A stretch of DNA of 64,000 nt, taken from the NCBI GenBank assembly GCA_026770025.1, contig JAMXDE010000015.1, positions 1,178,001 through 1,242,000 of the forward strand. Direction: 5' to 3'. Below, in pieces: positions 42,134-53,324 of the stretch. Each line of letters starts with the position of its first letter. Positions within the stretch are counted from its first letter, which is position 1. The notes below the pieces were generated by a model, which was given only the letters and a program-made list of their open reading frames with translations, was not told the DNA's origin and did not search any database. Both the position numbers and the translations under genes were made by a program. This DNA is from Craspedostauros australis. Its lineage: Eukaryota; Bacillariophyta; Bacillariophyceae; Mastogloiales; Achnanthaceae.

Positions 42134-42753
42134 GCGTACCGAAGAACCAAATTTGAATTTGTGTGATGAGGACCGCGTGGTTTGCTTGGTTTTGCATCGA
42201 ATTTGAATTTTGTCGCTGTGATGTCACTGAGGCGTCGTAGGGAACACCGCACGCCTGTCGAGATTGAATTTGTTCCAACGGGTGCGCCATGCAATTTTTT
42301 GGCCGTGCACCTCTCAGGTTTGCGACTTTGATTGCGCAGGCAGGGAGTCACACGGCCAACACCCGACGGTGATCATCACACATCGGAAGTGGAGCGGAGG
42401 AGGGTAGTGTAGAGTTGGGTAGGGTAGTGTATCGTGGCGGCGTTCCTACTCGATGATTTGTTGCCAACAGTAAGCCGCATCATGAGAGTGCGACTCAGAG
42501 CACAGAAACGATGGACCGCACAATCACACAAGTGCATACTGTGATCCCGAATACTGAAACGAAAGACCAGAACCGCAACACTCGAGCATACTTTGAGACG
42601 GACGCGAGACAAACATCAACACCGGACATCAACCCACAACACCATCGTCGGACATATTCACAACAGCAGCAGCAGCGATATCAACAGACACAGCAGAAGC
42701 AGCATCGCACTCGAACACCCACAACACTGAACAAACAAAAGAGGACGACAAGC
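42134..42753. promoter_or_regulatory. Divergent promoter region of separase and secreted protein A
   Basis: 620 bp between two start codons. The motif ATTTGAATTT occurs at 42151-42160 and 42201-42210, exactly 50 bp apart, with a partial copy (GATTGAATTTG) near 42262, all close to the separase start. The half near gene A has CAG/CAA-rich sequence. The gene A frame is open from ATG 42511, so part of this could be a Gln-rich N-terminal extension of that protein. Confidence 0.4.
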
Positions 42754-44055
42754 ATGACTTCTCACGCAACATCGACGAGACCGCTGTCAAAAATGACTCT
42801 GGTCGTGTGCATGATGCTTGCTCTCATGGTGGCGCAGACAGTCACTTCGCAGAGATTGAGAAGGGCTCGTGCTAACGCAATCAAGCCAACGCGAATGCAG
42901 AGGTTTCTGTGGAGTGATTACTCTTCGAACGATGACGAAACTTCAGGTGATAGCAACGCGAGATCAGGGTGAGTACAACTACAAGTGAAACGCGGAACGT
43001 CTCCAGCGAGTGGACGGCCGGATGGATGGATGAATAGTTGGATAGATGGATGGTTGGATGAGCAAATACATTGATGGAGCGCATGACCTCTTGTCGACTT
43101 TGGCGAACGCAAAGTGTTTCTCTGCTGTCTAGTGTAAATGCCAACTCACATGACACTGAACCGCATCTTTTGTACGGCGCTCATATTCATTGCTGGCTTC
43201 GAATGGAACAACCGCCAACATTTGCACACAAACAGGAGTTATGACAACGATGAGGATGGTGATAGTGGAGAAGTAGTGCACAAGCGATCCAAGTACTCCG
43301 GTCCATCTGGACCAAGCGGAGGAAAAGGCAAGGGCAGCAAGGCATCCAAATCTACCAAAGCGCCAACCTCATCGGATGAGTCCGGCGATGTCGATGTTCC
43401 AACGGCAGCGCCAACCATGGAAGGGAATTCAACGGAGGAGCTGCCACCGCTGGGATCCAATGTGACTATCATCGCATTCCAGCCAAACGACCCATCTGTC
43501 GTGCCACCCACTCCTGATGGCAGCGACCTTGATGCGGGCACTCTCTTCCTCTACACTAACTTCACAAGAAATGCAACCAACGTCAGCAATTTCGAGAGCA
43601 CCGCCTTCGTTGATCTCGAGGCTGCGCTCTTGGTCTGGACGCGTGTTGATGGATACTGTCAACGTCTCGAGGATGGCGAGAGTTCGGGCCTGTGCCGATT
43701 CACTTACACAGTGGCCGATCCAGAGACGGAAGCAGAGATCGGATCGTTCGTGGCATCCGGTTTCCTGAAGTTGCGACCAGGTGGTGGCGATATCATCTCC
43801 GCGCTCAACGGCGAGGACAGCGGAGACTCTTCGGAGGCAGAGAGCGCCACATTGTCGGTGAAGGGTGGAACCGATCTGTTCGAAGGCGTAACTGGGCAGG
43901 TATTCATCAACCCTGCGGATCTCGACTTGGACTTTGATCCGCCGAGAGTCGTGGAGGCAGAGGGCGACATCCTCACGGAACCCATGGGATACGTGCATGG
44001 AATTTTCCTCATTCTGGATAGCTTCTTCGGGACGGCCATGGAAGCACGCCGATGA
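42754..44055 (+). CDS. Secreted Lys/Ser-cluster protein A with dirigent/AOC-like C-terminus
   Basis: Exons 42754-42968 and 43236-44055; 267-nt phase-2 intron (GTGAGT...ACAG); 344 residues. I chose ATG 42754 because it places a signal peptide at the N-terminus (MTLVVCMMLALMVAQTVTS nearby); ATG 42511 would add 81 Gln-rich residues. After an SQRL/RRAR basic stretch and an acidic stretch comes a Gly/Lys/Ser cluster (GGKGKGSKASKSTKAP) and a PTAAPT linker. The C-terminal 200 residues share a pattern with genes B-D: ageTLFLYTNF-like strand, a Cys before (L)CRFTYT, SFVASGFL and TLSVKGGTDLFEGVTGQVF. The last motif resembles the G-G-T-x-x-F-x-G-x-x-G turn of dirigent and allene-oxide-cyclase barrels. 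It is probably exported to the wall; its function is unknown. Confidence 0.78.
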
Positions 44056-44897
44056 GTGCACGAAGCTCAAATTTGACTCGATCATTCTACCTGTACCCAT
44101 GTAACATTATCATACCCTGCCATAGAAGACGACGCAATGTAAACTAGCAATAGAGAGTCAATCTCTAGAGAGCAATCGGCACAATCTCCACAGGGCCAAT
44201 GTGTGCCGGATGATACATCTCTGATAAGCAGCGTCTTCGACCTCGTTTCTCACAGCAAAGAAGTCGTTGAATGAAGTCGTCAGGGTATGTGGAAGAACTT
44301 GTCCGTCGGTAGACAGCTGGACGAACGGCACAATCCATGGATGCCCAAGGAAGGAGCACACCATCACTCTACGGGTACTCTGCGGGTACTCCATCCATTC
44401 GACAGGACTGGCGATGGTCCCAGAGCAGGCTGAGGCCGCTCGTCGGATGCTCGATCATCATTGTCGTGGTCCAGATCCATCACGCTCGGACTCATGATGA
44501 TGACTCAGTCGACTACAACTTGCTATCTAGTCGTGGATGGGACCACGACCACTTTCGCGAGCGGGCCGCCAACATGGCGCACGGAGAGCTGCTCCTTGCG
44601 GCCCACTCACAAAATTTTCCGAATGGTGCCGTTCATCCCAATTTTTTGGCAGATGTGGTCCTCGTGGCCTTCCTTGTCGACCATCGTTACCGATCGCCGA
44701 GTGCTGTCACAACGCCGTGCGCTACGAGCATTGCGAACAGAGGGCCGAGTGGAACGGGATCAGCTGTCGACATCAGCAACATCATCATCGCTGCCGTCAT
44801 AACAAGACAAAAGCGCATCTCGTAGCAGCGGAAGCAATCCCATCCAAACACCCGAATACCAAAACGATCGACAAAAGCACAAAGCAGACAAACGACC
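44056..44897. other. Intergenic region between secreted proteins A and B
   Basis: 842 bp without a recognisable gene; only short overlapping frames are present. Confidence 0.5.
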
Positions 44898-46178
44898 ATG
44901 AAGCCATCCTTGCTATTGACTACATCGTTGGTATGCCACTTGGCATGCGTTGCCAACGCAGCGATTCTGATGAACCCAGACGAGAGAGCCGCAGATGTGG
45001 AATCCCCCGAGACGACCACGAGAAAGCTGCGAAAGCTCATCGACAACAACACCATGATCGTGAAAGGAGAGAAGAAGCAGAGGCAGCGAACACGGAAGCT
45101 ATCCAAGTCAAACAAAGAAGACAGTGAGAGCTCCACGCTGAAGGAGGGTACCAAGGATTCCACCACAGAAGCTGCTGAATCCGACCAACAAACACCATCC
45201 GCTGGATCCGATGACAGCGATGAAGACTCCGATGAAGACACAACCAGAGACAACAGGTGAGAATCGTCGAAGTGTACACACTCACACACAAGTACCTGCT
45301 GTTTCGTTGCTGCATAGAGTCGTTTCCGTTTCATTAACATCATTTGAAGAGCATAACGTCATGCCAAGACATCGTCCAGCACACGGCGCATGTTCTTGTT
45401 CTTATTCACGTGCTCACCCTTTTTGGCTCCTTCGTCACACCATGCACTGCGCACTCCATGAAACTGTTGCCGTCAATACTCGTACGACATAAACATTCAC
45501 ACAAACAGCGAGGATGAAGACATGGTGTATTCAAGAAGCACCAAGTCCCCGAAGACAAGCAAGTCCTCCAAGACATCAAAATCTGGAAGCAGTGGAAGCG
45601 GCAGCGGCGATAGCTCAGACCCGACGACGCCAGAGGTCCCAATCTTCATGATGTTCAACGGATACGTGGACACCAGCATGTTGCATTCTCCTGTTTCACC
45701 AGACCCGGAGGCGGGCGACGCCTTCCTTCCTGGCACCACATATGTGTTCGCCAACGAACGCTTGTTCAACGTCTTTGACGGCGAAGTTCTGGGACAGGAA
45801 GGCCGTCTCCAAGGACAATGCATCCGCACGGATGCCAACCCACCCAGCGACGCGGACAACTACGAAGGGCGTGGGTATTGCCAGTGGACGTTGGAATTCT
45901 ACGAAGCCATGTCGGATCCTCCGGAGATCATCGCCACGTTGTCCGCGGAAGGACCAGTCAGCAACGACGACAGCTCCAAGCTGGTGGTGACCTCTGGATC
46001 TGGCGGACTGTTTGGCGTCACGGGTGATGTGATCGTGATTCCATCCGCGGTGGACGATGGCGGTCTCAGCGACGCCGATCGCGACTTTCTCGACCTTCCC
46101 AACGATGATGGATTCGAACTTCGCATTGAGGTTGCCGTTATGCCACGATTCGATCTCGAGGGAGAGATGATGAGCTAA
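44898..46178 (+). CDS. Secreted Lys/Ser-cluster protein B with dirigent/AOC-like C-terminus
   Basis: Exons 44898-45256 and 45509-46178; 252-nt phase-2 intron (GTGAGA...ACAG); 342 residues. The signal peptide is clear: MKPSLLLTTSLVCHLACVANA. Two R-K-L tripeptides follow (TTRKLRKLIDNN, RTRKLSKSNKED), then a long acidic Ser/Asp/Glu run that crosses the intron, then a dense Lys/Ser cluster (STKSPKTSKSSKTSKSG). The C-terminal domain shows AGDAFLPGTTYVFANERLF, GQCIRT, GRGYCQWTLEFYE, IIATLSAEGPV and SGSGGLFGVTGDVIVIP. The two Cys of CIRT and YCQW recur in genes C and D. Lys/Ser clusters and R-x-L sites are reminiscent of diatom silaffin-type precursors, which is inference only. Confidence 0.82.
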
Positions 46179-47319
46179 TCATAGAGGAACAGAGAGGCAG
46201 CACGGTTGCGTCGTGTAATATCATACTACTACAACCTGTCGTATTACAACAATAAAGAAACACGCTTTATACGTCTCTTGCTTTTGGTGATTATCGTATG
46301 ACCGCCCCACATCGAATACAGCTCCTGCGCTCATCGAACCACACAACCTTAGTCCTCTCTCCAGAATCTAGCATGATATACTTGTCTGATGGGCAGTGTT
46401 GCAGGACGCACATACTACCAATCATTGGTCATACGAGCTGCCGCGCACAACCAACCAGGCCACCATGGAGCGTTCGCCTGCACCGGTTCGAAGGACGGCA
46501 GATTTGGCGCGAAAGAAGTCATCGCGGCGGTCGATCTGACTCATTCGACTCACAGTTGTCGAAATCCGTCAACCAACGTCCACGACCAACTTCCGAACAT
46601 GTTCTGGTCACAAAATCGGGCGTTGGCATCTCTTTTTCCGATGTGCGCTTTGTCGCCAACACCGATTGCATCTCCGTGGTCTGAGAGTCCGCATATCTCT
46701 GTGTGCAGTTCTGTGTGCGATACATACGGTTATTGTTTGTTGTTATTGGTCGTCACTATTCGGGTGCGCATTGTCGTCGGCAGGCTTGCGTCACGCCTTC
46801 CACGCATCCGAAGCACATGTTCCGAGCTGCGCCATGAGCCCAACGATCGCAACTTTGGCGTGGACAGCCTGCGGTAATCGGGGTGCGCGATCAAATTTTT
46901 GGTCATCAACGGCCTCACATTTTGGCAGCTGACGCTCCGACTCGTGCTCCTGCATCCGTGTCCCTGTCCCTGTCACACGAAGCAGTCATCCACCATCGCA
47001 TCGAGCAGCGACAAAATCTCTGACATCCATCTTGCAGCCAATACTCCTGCCGCGCGCAGAGTATGGACTGGCATTGACAGCAGGCGCTCCTGCTCTTCCA
47101 TTATCTCGCCATCATCAGCCAGCACACAATACGATCGGTGTTCACAGTCTCGATCGCTCTCGCACTTACAACATACACACACACGCACGCACACTCCATT
47201 GCATCCAGAATACGACACACCGAGACATTGTTTGGCCTCATCCTGTCCACACCGTCAGCCATTCCATAAAGGCAACGCATCCTGGTACATTCCTCCAAGA
47301 CAGTGAACAGCATACGACA
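46179..47319. other. Intergenic region between secreted proteins B and C
   Basis: 1.1 kb without a convincing gene. AATAAA at 46251-46256, 73 bases after the gene B stop, is a candidate polyadenylation signal. A CACACA/CGCACGCA run near 47172-47192 lies in the gene C leader. Confidence 0.5.
46251..46256 (+). terminator. Candidate polyadenylation signal of gene B
   Basis: AATAAA hexamer 73 bases past the stop codon, in an AT-richer stretch. Confidence 0.4.
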
Positions 47320-49285
47320 ATGAAGGCAGAACTGTTCCTGGCCGCGACGCTGATCGTGGCAACAGCACAGCTTGCATCATGCACACCAGACGAGCATGCT
47401 GATCTTGATCAGCTCATCCGAACAAATCCAGTCGATCGTATCTATGAGGATGCAACGATCGACTTCTTGAAGAAGACGGGCATCTTGCCAAGCACCAACG
47501 ACATCAATGCGCAACGACGACTTGCCACGCATCACCATCATCATGTCAAGTATGTGGATGAAAGAGATAGATACCCCGAACCAGATTACAAGTACAACAA
47601 CAACAACAATGGCCGCCACAATCCACAGCAGAACCAGCATCACCAACAGCAGCAGGGTGGTGGACACAACGGGAACCGTAATCATGGTGGAAACTCGAAC
47701 CGCAACCACAACAATGCCAACGTCAACAACGACGGCAACGACGGCAACTACGACAATTATGGTCGCAGTTACAATTCCAACAACAGCGACAACAGAGATA
47801 ACAACGACAAGACCTACGTCGAAGTCGGAACATACAGCCTCAACGGGGAGCAGTCGGACTACTGGGATGACGACGACACCGTGCCGGGCGACGACACCGT
47901 TGTGGAGATTATCACGGATGATACTGTCGACGACGATTCAGACAACCGAGCCGACGGATCCTCCGGTAACGATCAACCTGGCCAGATGGATGGAGCCGAG
48001 AGCGCTGTTCCAACTCCATCCCCAAGCAACGCCGACACCCTGACTCCAACAGAGACTGGAAGTGATGAAGAAAGCGACGAAGATGATGGCGAAGACGGAG
48101 ATGAGGACGGCGACGAGGATGATGAGGACGACGATGAGTAAGTCATGTTCACGTTGCCTTGTGGCCGACAGTTCTTCTATTCTGTCTTGCACACAATAGG
48201 TGCCTTTTTGCTACATGCTTCACACTGCGTTCAAATCACTAACTATGCCCACTCATCTCCACCAACATGCCTCCTCCAAATTCGCCTTCTTTCCTACTCA
48301 CTCTCGTACCCCCTCTGACATGTACATTTACAGTACTCTGCTGTCTCGTCTTGTGTTTTCGGGATTCTTCCACAAGACCATGTCTGCGACCACCGTTCTC
48401 AACGCACCCGGAAACTTGGAACAGTGTGTCGACGGATCCGGACCACGCACAGCTCCACCAAACATCACGCTCACTCCGACCGAGACGTTTCCACCATTCC
48501 CGTCCATGGTGCCAACCCAAACTCCCTCACCAACTATAATACCAGTTGTGGGAGTCACACCATCACCCACCGCACTTAGTGAAACTCCATCGACTGCGCC
48601 ATCTGCTGCGCCATCTGCTGTGCCGACTGAGGCCACCGGCGCCGACGCAACCAACGTGCCATCTGCAGCCACAACCATGGCCCCAAGCGTTGTACCCAGC
48701 GCAGCTCCAAGCGCCGTCCCATCCGAGAGTGGAGCTTCTGCTACTTCTGGCGCATCGTCCTCGTCAGGTGCGCTGACGATCGAAGAGACGGTCGACATGG
48801 GCAAAAGACGGCTCAGTGGAGAGAACAGCGAACCGGGCACGACCTTCGTCTTCCTGGACGCGCCCCTGGAGAATATTCAGATGCTCATGTTCGGTCCCTT
48901 GATGGGACTGGTGCAGGGAGCCTGCAAGAGAACTGATTGCTTCGGCAAGGCCTACTGCGAGGTTGTCGTTGAACTCCTGGACGAAGATGGTTTCGTCGCC
49001 TTGTCCTTCACCGCAGAAGGACCAGTCGAGAATGGCAAGAACGCTCTGAGCATCACGGGTGGGCAGAGTGTGCTGTTCGGAGTCACTGGACAAATCCTGG
49101 TCACTCCAGGCGACTACGGTGGCGATTCCGGCAACCCTGAGGTGGAGACCACTGAAGATACTTCCATCGATTTCCTCGAGGGCACTGACGGGTACATGAT
49201 GGACTTTGAGCTGCTGCTGGATCCAAGATATCAAATCCTCTTTTTTGGTGACGATGATGATGACGAAGCAAGCACCGAACGCTAA
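47320..49285 (+). CDS. Secreted Asn/His/Asp-rich and PTxxP protein C with dirigent/AOC-like C-terminus
   Basis: Exons 47320-48137 and 48334-49285; 196-nt phase-2 intron (GTAAGT...ACAG); 589 residues. The donor is strong; the acceptor is the one that fits phase, and a different 3' site cannot be excluded. Signal peptide MKAELFLAATLIVATAQLAS. After AQRRLATHHHHH come a long Asn/Gly/His-rich stretch and Asp/Glu runs that end exon 1. Exon 2 has a mucin-like Pro/Thr/Ser/Ala linker (PSAAPSAVPTE repeats) and then the shared C-terminus: PGTTFVFLDAPLE, GACKRTDC, KAYCEVVVELLDE, LSFTAEGPVENG and SITGGQSVLFGVTGQILVTP. It lacks the Lys/Ser cluster of A, B and D. The His5 and Asn-rich blocks suggest metal or surface binding, unproven. 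Confidence 0.78.
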
Positions 49286-50083
49286 GGCTCGGACAGTGCG
49301 CCCATCGCGGATGAGGTATTGGGGAAGCGATGCAATATGATATGATGCGATCTTGGATCAGCAAAGATCGACTCGATTGAACCCCACAGTCAACACATGT
49401 GAAAAAGGCGTTGTACATTAGAATCACAATGGTACCATACTCTCTAGAAATAGCAATAATCTCTTGAGTTTCCGCCAATGAATTGAATCGAGTGCGTATC
49501 GCTGGAGAGAAAGAAAGATTAAATCGGGTAGAATTGCAGTTGCGAGCACTCAAGACGCCATTGTCACCCTCGAGTGTAGAACTGTGGCCTACGATGGAGG
49601 AGTAAACGAATTGTCTCCGGAATGTCCACGTTGCCACTGTTGTCTCCCCAAGCGTTGGCGTCTTCCTCCTCGCAGAAGTACGGCAACCGCATGGCAGCAT
49701 TGCTGGAGACTTGAGCCATCACGCGGATGCCCATGGCGCTCGCGACCTCATGCCCCCAAGTCGGAACATGATGGTGTCACTCTGCCCATGTGTACCCGTT
49801 TCGGCGTGTCTGGAGCAAGGAAAAGTGAGCACTCAAAAATGACTCCAACGCTCGTGATAATGCAGTCGAGCGGGTCGAAATGGCGGCGACGGTTATAAAA
49901 GCGTTTTCTCTGTTGACGCAAAACGATTCGGCATTTTTTGTCGCCACAAATTGATCCGGTGAAGCGGAGTGAGAAAAATGGGTTTGGGTTGACAACAAGA
50001 GACTGCGCGATGCTGTGACGGGAGCATCTGTGTGAGCAACTGCTTCATCGCGATTCATTGAAAATGAAAACGAAAGTTCGTTG
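49286..50083. other. Intergenic region between secreted proteins C and D
   Basis: 800 bp without a recognisable gene. The right part contains the TATA-like site listed separately. Confidence 0.5.
49894..49901 (+). promoter_or_regulatory. Candidate TATA box upstream of gene D
   Basis: TATAAAAG lies about 190 bp upstream of the gene D ATG, in otherwise GC-rich sequence. The assignment rests on sequence alone. Confidence 0.3.
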
Positions 50084-51586
50084 ATGTTCAGAATGGTGCC
50101 GCAGAGCGTGATAGAAACAGTTGATGGAATGGCCACGACGATGAGACAAGCTTCGGAAACATCGAGACTGCAAACGGCGGCGATCATGACGATGAAGGCT
50201 GGCGGAAGCCGGTGTTCGAGGGCGCTCCTCCTCAGTCTGATCTGTTTGTGCATCCAATCGGGATCGACGCAGCAGAATGGAGGTGCTGTATATGCAATCC
50301 ATCCTCGGGGTGGGCGTCGGCAGGAGGTTCCTCAGATTGCTTCGATGCTGGAAACAGCTGAAGTTGAGATCGAAGCCGAGCCCTCGATGGCAAATGGAAG
50401 GACATTTCGATTTGAGCACAAGAGTATGCCTCGATCAGTTTCCAAGAAACCGTCCAAGCGGCACCGTCAGTACTATCAGCAACAGGAGCAGCGGCAGGAG
50501 TATCAGCCCGGCGATAGGCCATCGGACAACCACAAGTTCAGCAAGGTCAGACGACGATACGAAGACGAGGACGGCAAAGACTACGATAGCAGTTTTCAAG
50601 GAGAAGACATCAACGGCATTGACAACAACAAGGAAGAAAATGGTGATACCAATGATTCCAGCCATGAGAGGTACGATGATAGCGATGACTATCAGAGCGC
50701 CCAATCCCGCGGCCTTCGAGGTGAGGGAGTTCGACGTCTCACAAAGAGTTCTAAAAGCTCGAAGAGTTCCAAGAGCAGCTCTAGTCGCAGCAGCAGCCGC
50801 AGCCGCAGCAACGGAAAAGGCTTCCTCGGAAAGGGCAGCACGAAACCCCCAACAGGAAAAGGAGCCCCGGTTCACCCGCCGACACGAGCACCGACAGGAG
50901 GGGGAGGGCCTGCACCTACAGCAGCGCCAGTGGGAAAAGGCACTCCGAATCCGGGACCAGGCAGTCGGTCAAAGGTGGGATCCAGAGACAAGACGAGCAG
51001 CGACAGCGGAGATAGCGGTCCTGACATGATGGCGCCCAACCCAGAAGACTGCTTTGTGACATCGACGCTGGACTTCTTCCAATTCGCATCTCGCGCTCGC
51101 CGCTCGGACACCAACCCAGTGTACGTGAATCCCGCAATCCCCGACGATCAGGAATTCGGAACGGAGTACATTTACAACGATGGATTGCTGCGGAACCCCA
51201 CCATGGAAGAGTTCACGAACTCCTTTGCCACTGGCCATTGCACCCGCACCCAAAAGCGGACTGTGATGGCGGATGGCAACTTCGTCAGCGGAGGCGGATA
51301 CTGCGTGTTTACGTACACCTTCTTCGATGGCGTGCAAAGCAGGACGTGGAACGTTGCTGGTGAGATCTTCGACGCCTTCGGTGGGACGATGGCGGTCACC
51401 GGGGGCACCGACGACTTTCTGGGAATGACGGGGCAGATCAAGCTGATGCCGGTGACGAAGACGGGGCAGATCGACACGGGAGATATCTTCGTGGCTCCGG
51501 ATCTGTACGACATCGAGGCCACGTTGATCAAGAATGACTGCCTCACACCGTCTTCACCCACAACGTCGACGCGGCGGTTCAGATAG
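50084..51586 (+). CDS. Secreted Lys/Ser-cluster protein D with dirigent/AOC-like C-terminus (intronless)
   Basis: One exon, ATG 50084 to TAG 51584-51586, 500 residues. In-frame ATGs at 50186 and 50192 would put the hydrophobic signal (RALLLSLICLCIQSGS) nearer the N-terminus and may be preferred. The middle is Gln/Tyr/Arg-rich then acidic, then RGLRGEGVRRLTKSSKSSK followed by Ser/Arg repeats, and a Gly/Pro/Thr linker (KGAPVHPPTRAPTGGGG). The C-terminus matches B and C: FGTEYIYNDGLLRN, GHCTRTQK, GGGYCVFTYTFFD, WNVAGEIFDAF and AVTGGTDDFLGMTGQIKLMP. Unlike A-C there is no intron between the acidic and Lys/Ser parts. It is exported by inference; a wall or silica-matrix role is a hypothesis. Confidence 0.82.
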   Translation: MFRMVPQSVIETVDGMATTMRQASETSRLQTAAIMTMKAGGSRCSRALLLSLICLCIQSGSTQQNGGAVYAIHPRGGRRQEVPQIASMLETAEVEIEAEPSMANGRTFRFEHKSMPRSVSKKPSKRHRQYYQQQEQRQEYQPGDRPSDNHKFSKVRRRYEDEDGKDYDSSFQGEDINGIDNNKEENGDTNDSSHERYDDSDDYQSAQSRGLRGEGVRRLTKSSKSSKSSKSSSSRSSSRSRSNGKGFLGKGSTKPPTGKGAPVHPPTRAPTGGGGPAPTAAPVGKGTPNPGPGSRSKVGSRDKTSSDSGDSGPDMMAPNPEDCFVTSTLDFFQFASRARRSDTNPVYVNPAIPDDQEFGTEYIYNDGLLRNPTMEEFTNSFATGHCTRTQKRTVMADGNFVSGGGYCVFTYTFFDGVQSRTWNVAGEIFDAFGGTMAVTGGTDDFLGMTGQIKLMPVTKTGQIDTGDIFVAPDLYDIEATLIKNDCLTPSSPTTSTRRFR

Positions 51587-52278
51587 CGCCGCCATTTCGT
51601 GGTTGCAGGGGCGAGCGTGATGCTCAAAGTAGAATGTACAGTAGTCAAGTAGTGTATTAGTATGGCGATAGTTTATGGAATATTGCATATTGCATATAGT
51701 CATCAGAAAGAGTCACACTGTGGGAAGTGTTTTTGTATCAGCATGGGAGCTTTGATGAGAATGGAAGCAGAGTTGGAGAAAGCAACGAGAGAGAGAGAGT
51801 GAGTGATGAAAGGCGACAGATGTGATTTTTCGGGATCAGGACAAGGAGTTTTGCGGATCGGGATGGAGTTACGGTGAAATGGAATGATTTACCACATTAT
51901 GACACAAACGACAAAGCAATCGTGACGTAGAAAATCAATCCCGGAGATAGATTCCAGAGCCCAACTTCAGTCAGATGTCAACAATCAATCAAAGATACTG
52001 CGCACAGAGGCTCCTTCTCTTTCGTGTTCGCTGGTGTCGTGACGCGATGCCATCACAGACACCATTTCCTTCGAAGATTGACATCAGCAACGTTCCTGAG
52101 CGAAAAGGAGCAACAACCGGAACCAGAACCAGAGCCAGCAAACAAGTGAACAAAGAGACGCAAATCATCTTCTCAAACGCACAATCCAATCAACTCATCG
52201 CTTCCGTGCTTCATCTATCTCTCAAGCCTCTCAAGCCTCTCAAGCCTCTCAAGCCTCTCAACACCATCGACGCCCATC
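51587..52278. other. Intergenic region and 5' UTR of the chalcone-isomerase-like gene
   Basis: About 690 bp. A GA-dinucleotide run occurs near 51788-51800. The last 60 bp carry the 9-bp tandem repeat listed separately. No gene was recognised. Confidence 0.5.
52220..52260 (+). repeat. 9-bp tandem repeat in the leader of the chalcone-isomerase-like gene
   Basis: About four and a half perfect copies of TCTCAAGCC end 18 bases before the ATG. CT-rich leaders can influence translation, but no role is shown. Confidence 0.85.
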
Positions 52279-53324
52279 ATGCTCCTCTCCGTATCTCGCC
52301 AGGCGTTGAATCGATCCAATTTGCTGCGGTCACCTGCAAGACGATTGTTTTCGTCGACAACGCGAAGCGCATGCGGAACTGCCTCCGCATCCTCCCGGGC
52401 TGGGATGGCGACGATGGCGACCCTTGCAGCGTGCGGCGTTGTGTACCATGTCAGCGATTCCAAGATCACCTCATTCTGCGCGGCCCGCATCCCCACGTCC
52501 GGCGATGTGTTGACGATGGGATCTCCCACCAAGGAGAAGGCCACTGGGATTCTCTTTCCGCCGCTGTGCAATGCCATGTCCTTGGTGGGCACGGGCGTGC
52601 GCATCAAGTACGTCTTCGTCAAGGTGTACGCGGTGGGAACCTATATGGATCCCATCGCCATGATGGCTGTCAAGAAGGGCGGGCCGGATATCATCCAAAA
52701 GGCCCTGCTCGACCCCACATATCCCCGAACTATCCGCATCGTCATGAATCGAGGTCTTGCCATTGACAAGTACACGGCCGCCATCGTTGAGTCATTGGAG
52801 CCGCGGATGAAAGGACAGGATCTGGAGAAGTAAGTGCTTGTACTGCGCTGTACTGTACTGTGCCGTGCCGTGCATTCGTACATGCGGTTGTGTGTATGTC
52901 GTGTAGCTCATGTGAGATTGCCATTGTGGAGGTTTGTTTGTGGGCAACTAACTCGTATTCTGCTGACACATGAGCAGAGACGAAGCATGCGCGCCACAGG
53001 ACAGTTGAGCCTCCTCGAAAGCCACTCGAAAGTCACTCGACAAGCGCTCACAACTTGCCCGCGTCACCTTATAATATTTTCTGACTGGACTTGACCAGGT
53101 TGGAAGAGTTCAAGAAGTTGAATCCCAAAGTCGACTTGGTGGAAGGAGCAGAGATTGAGATGACGATCCGTGGCGATTCTTTGCTCTACAAAAATGCCTT
53201 GGGTGGCGTCGGCTCCATCAAATCTCGCGTATTCACAGAGGCCATGTGTGATGTCTACTATGGCAATGACTGCGCGAGCCCTTCTCACAAGGAAGACGTG
53301 ATCAAGGGCATCCCGAAGTTGTAA
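52279..53324 (+). CDS. Chalcone-isomerase-like protein with mitochondrial-type presequence
   Basis: Exons 52279-52829 and 53099-53324; 269-nt phase-2 intron (GTAAGT...CCAG); 258 residues. The N-terminus MLLSVSRQALNRSNLLRSPA, followed by RRLFSSTTRS, is a typical mitochondrial presequence with an R-x-F/S-S processing context. A hydrophobic segment (MATMATLAACGVVYHV) follows. The chalcone-isomerase fold is read from TGILFPPLCNAMSLVGTGVRIKYVFVKVYAVGTYM-type sequence (VGTGVRIKYVFVKVYAVG) and the C-terminal strands EMTIRGDSLLYKN and SRVFTEAMCDVYYGND. Non-plant members of this fold (FAP or CHI-domain proteins) bind fatty acids or have unknown roles, and diatoms lack classical flavonoid synthesis, so lipid binding in mitochondria is more likely than chalcone isomerisation. 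Confidence 0.85.

Noticed and set aside
46474-46500. GGTTCGA sequence resembling a tRNA B box
   Set aside because: There is no matching A box or acceptor stem at the proper distance, so it is not called as tRNA.
48377-48382. Alternative intron acceptor at CACAAG before MSATT in gene C
   Set aside because: It would break the reading frame; the acceptor at 48332-48333 keeps phase 2.
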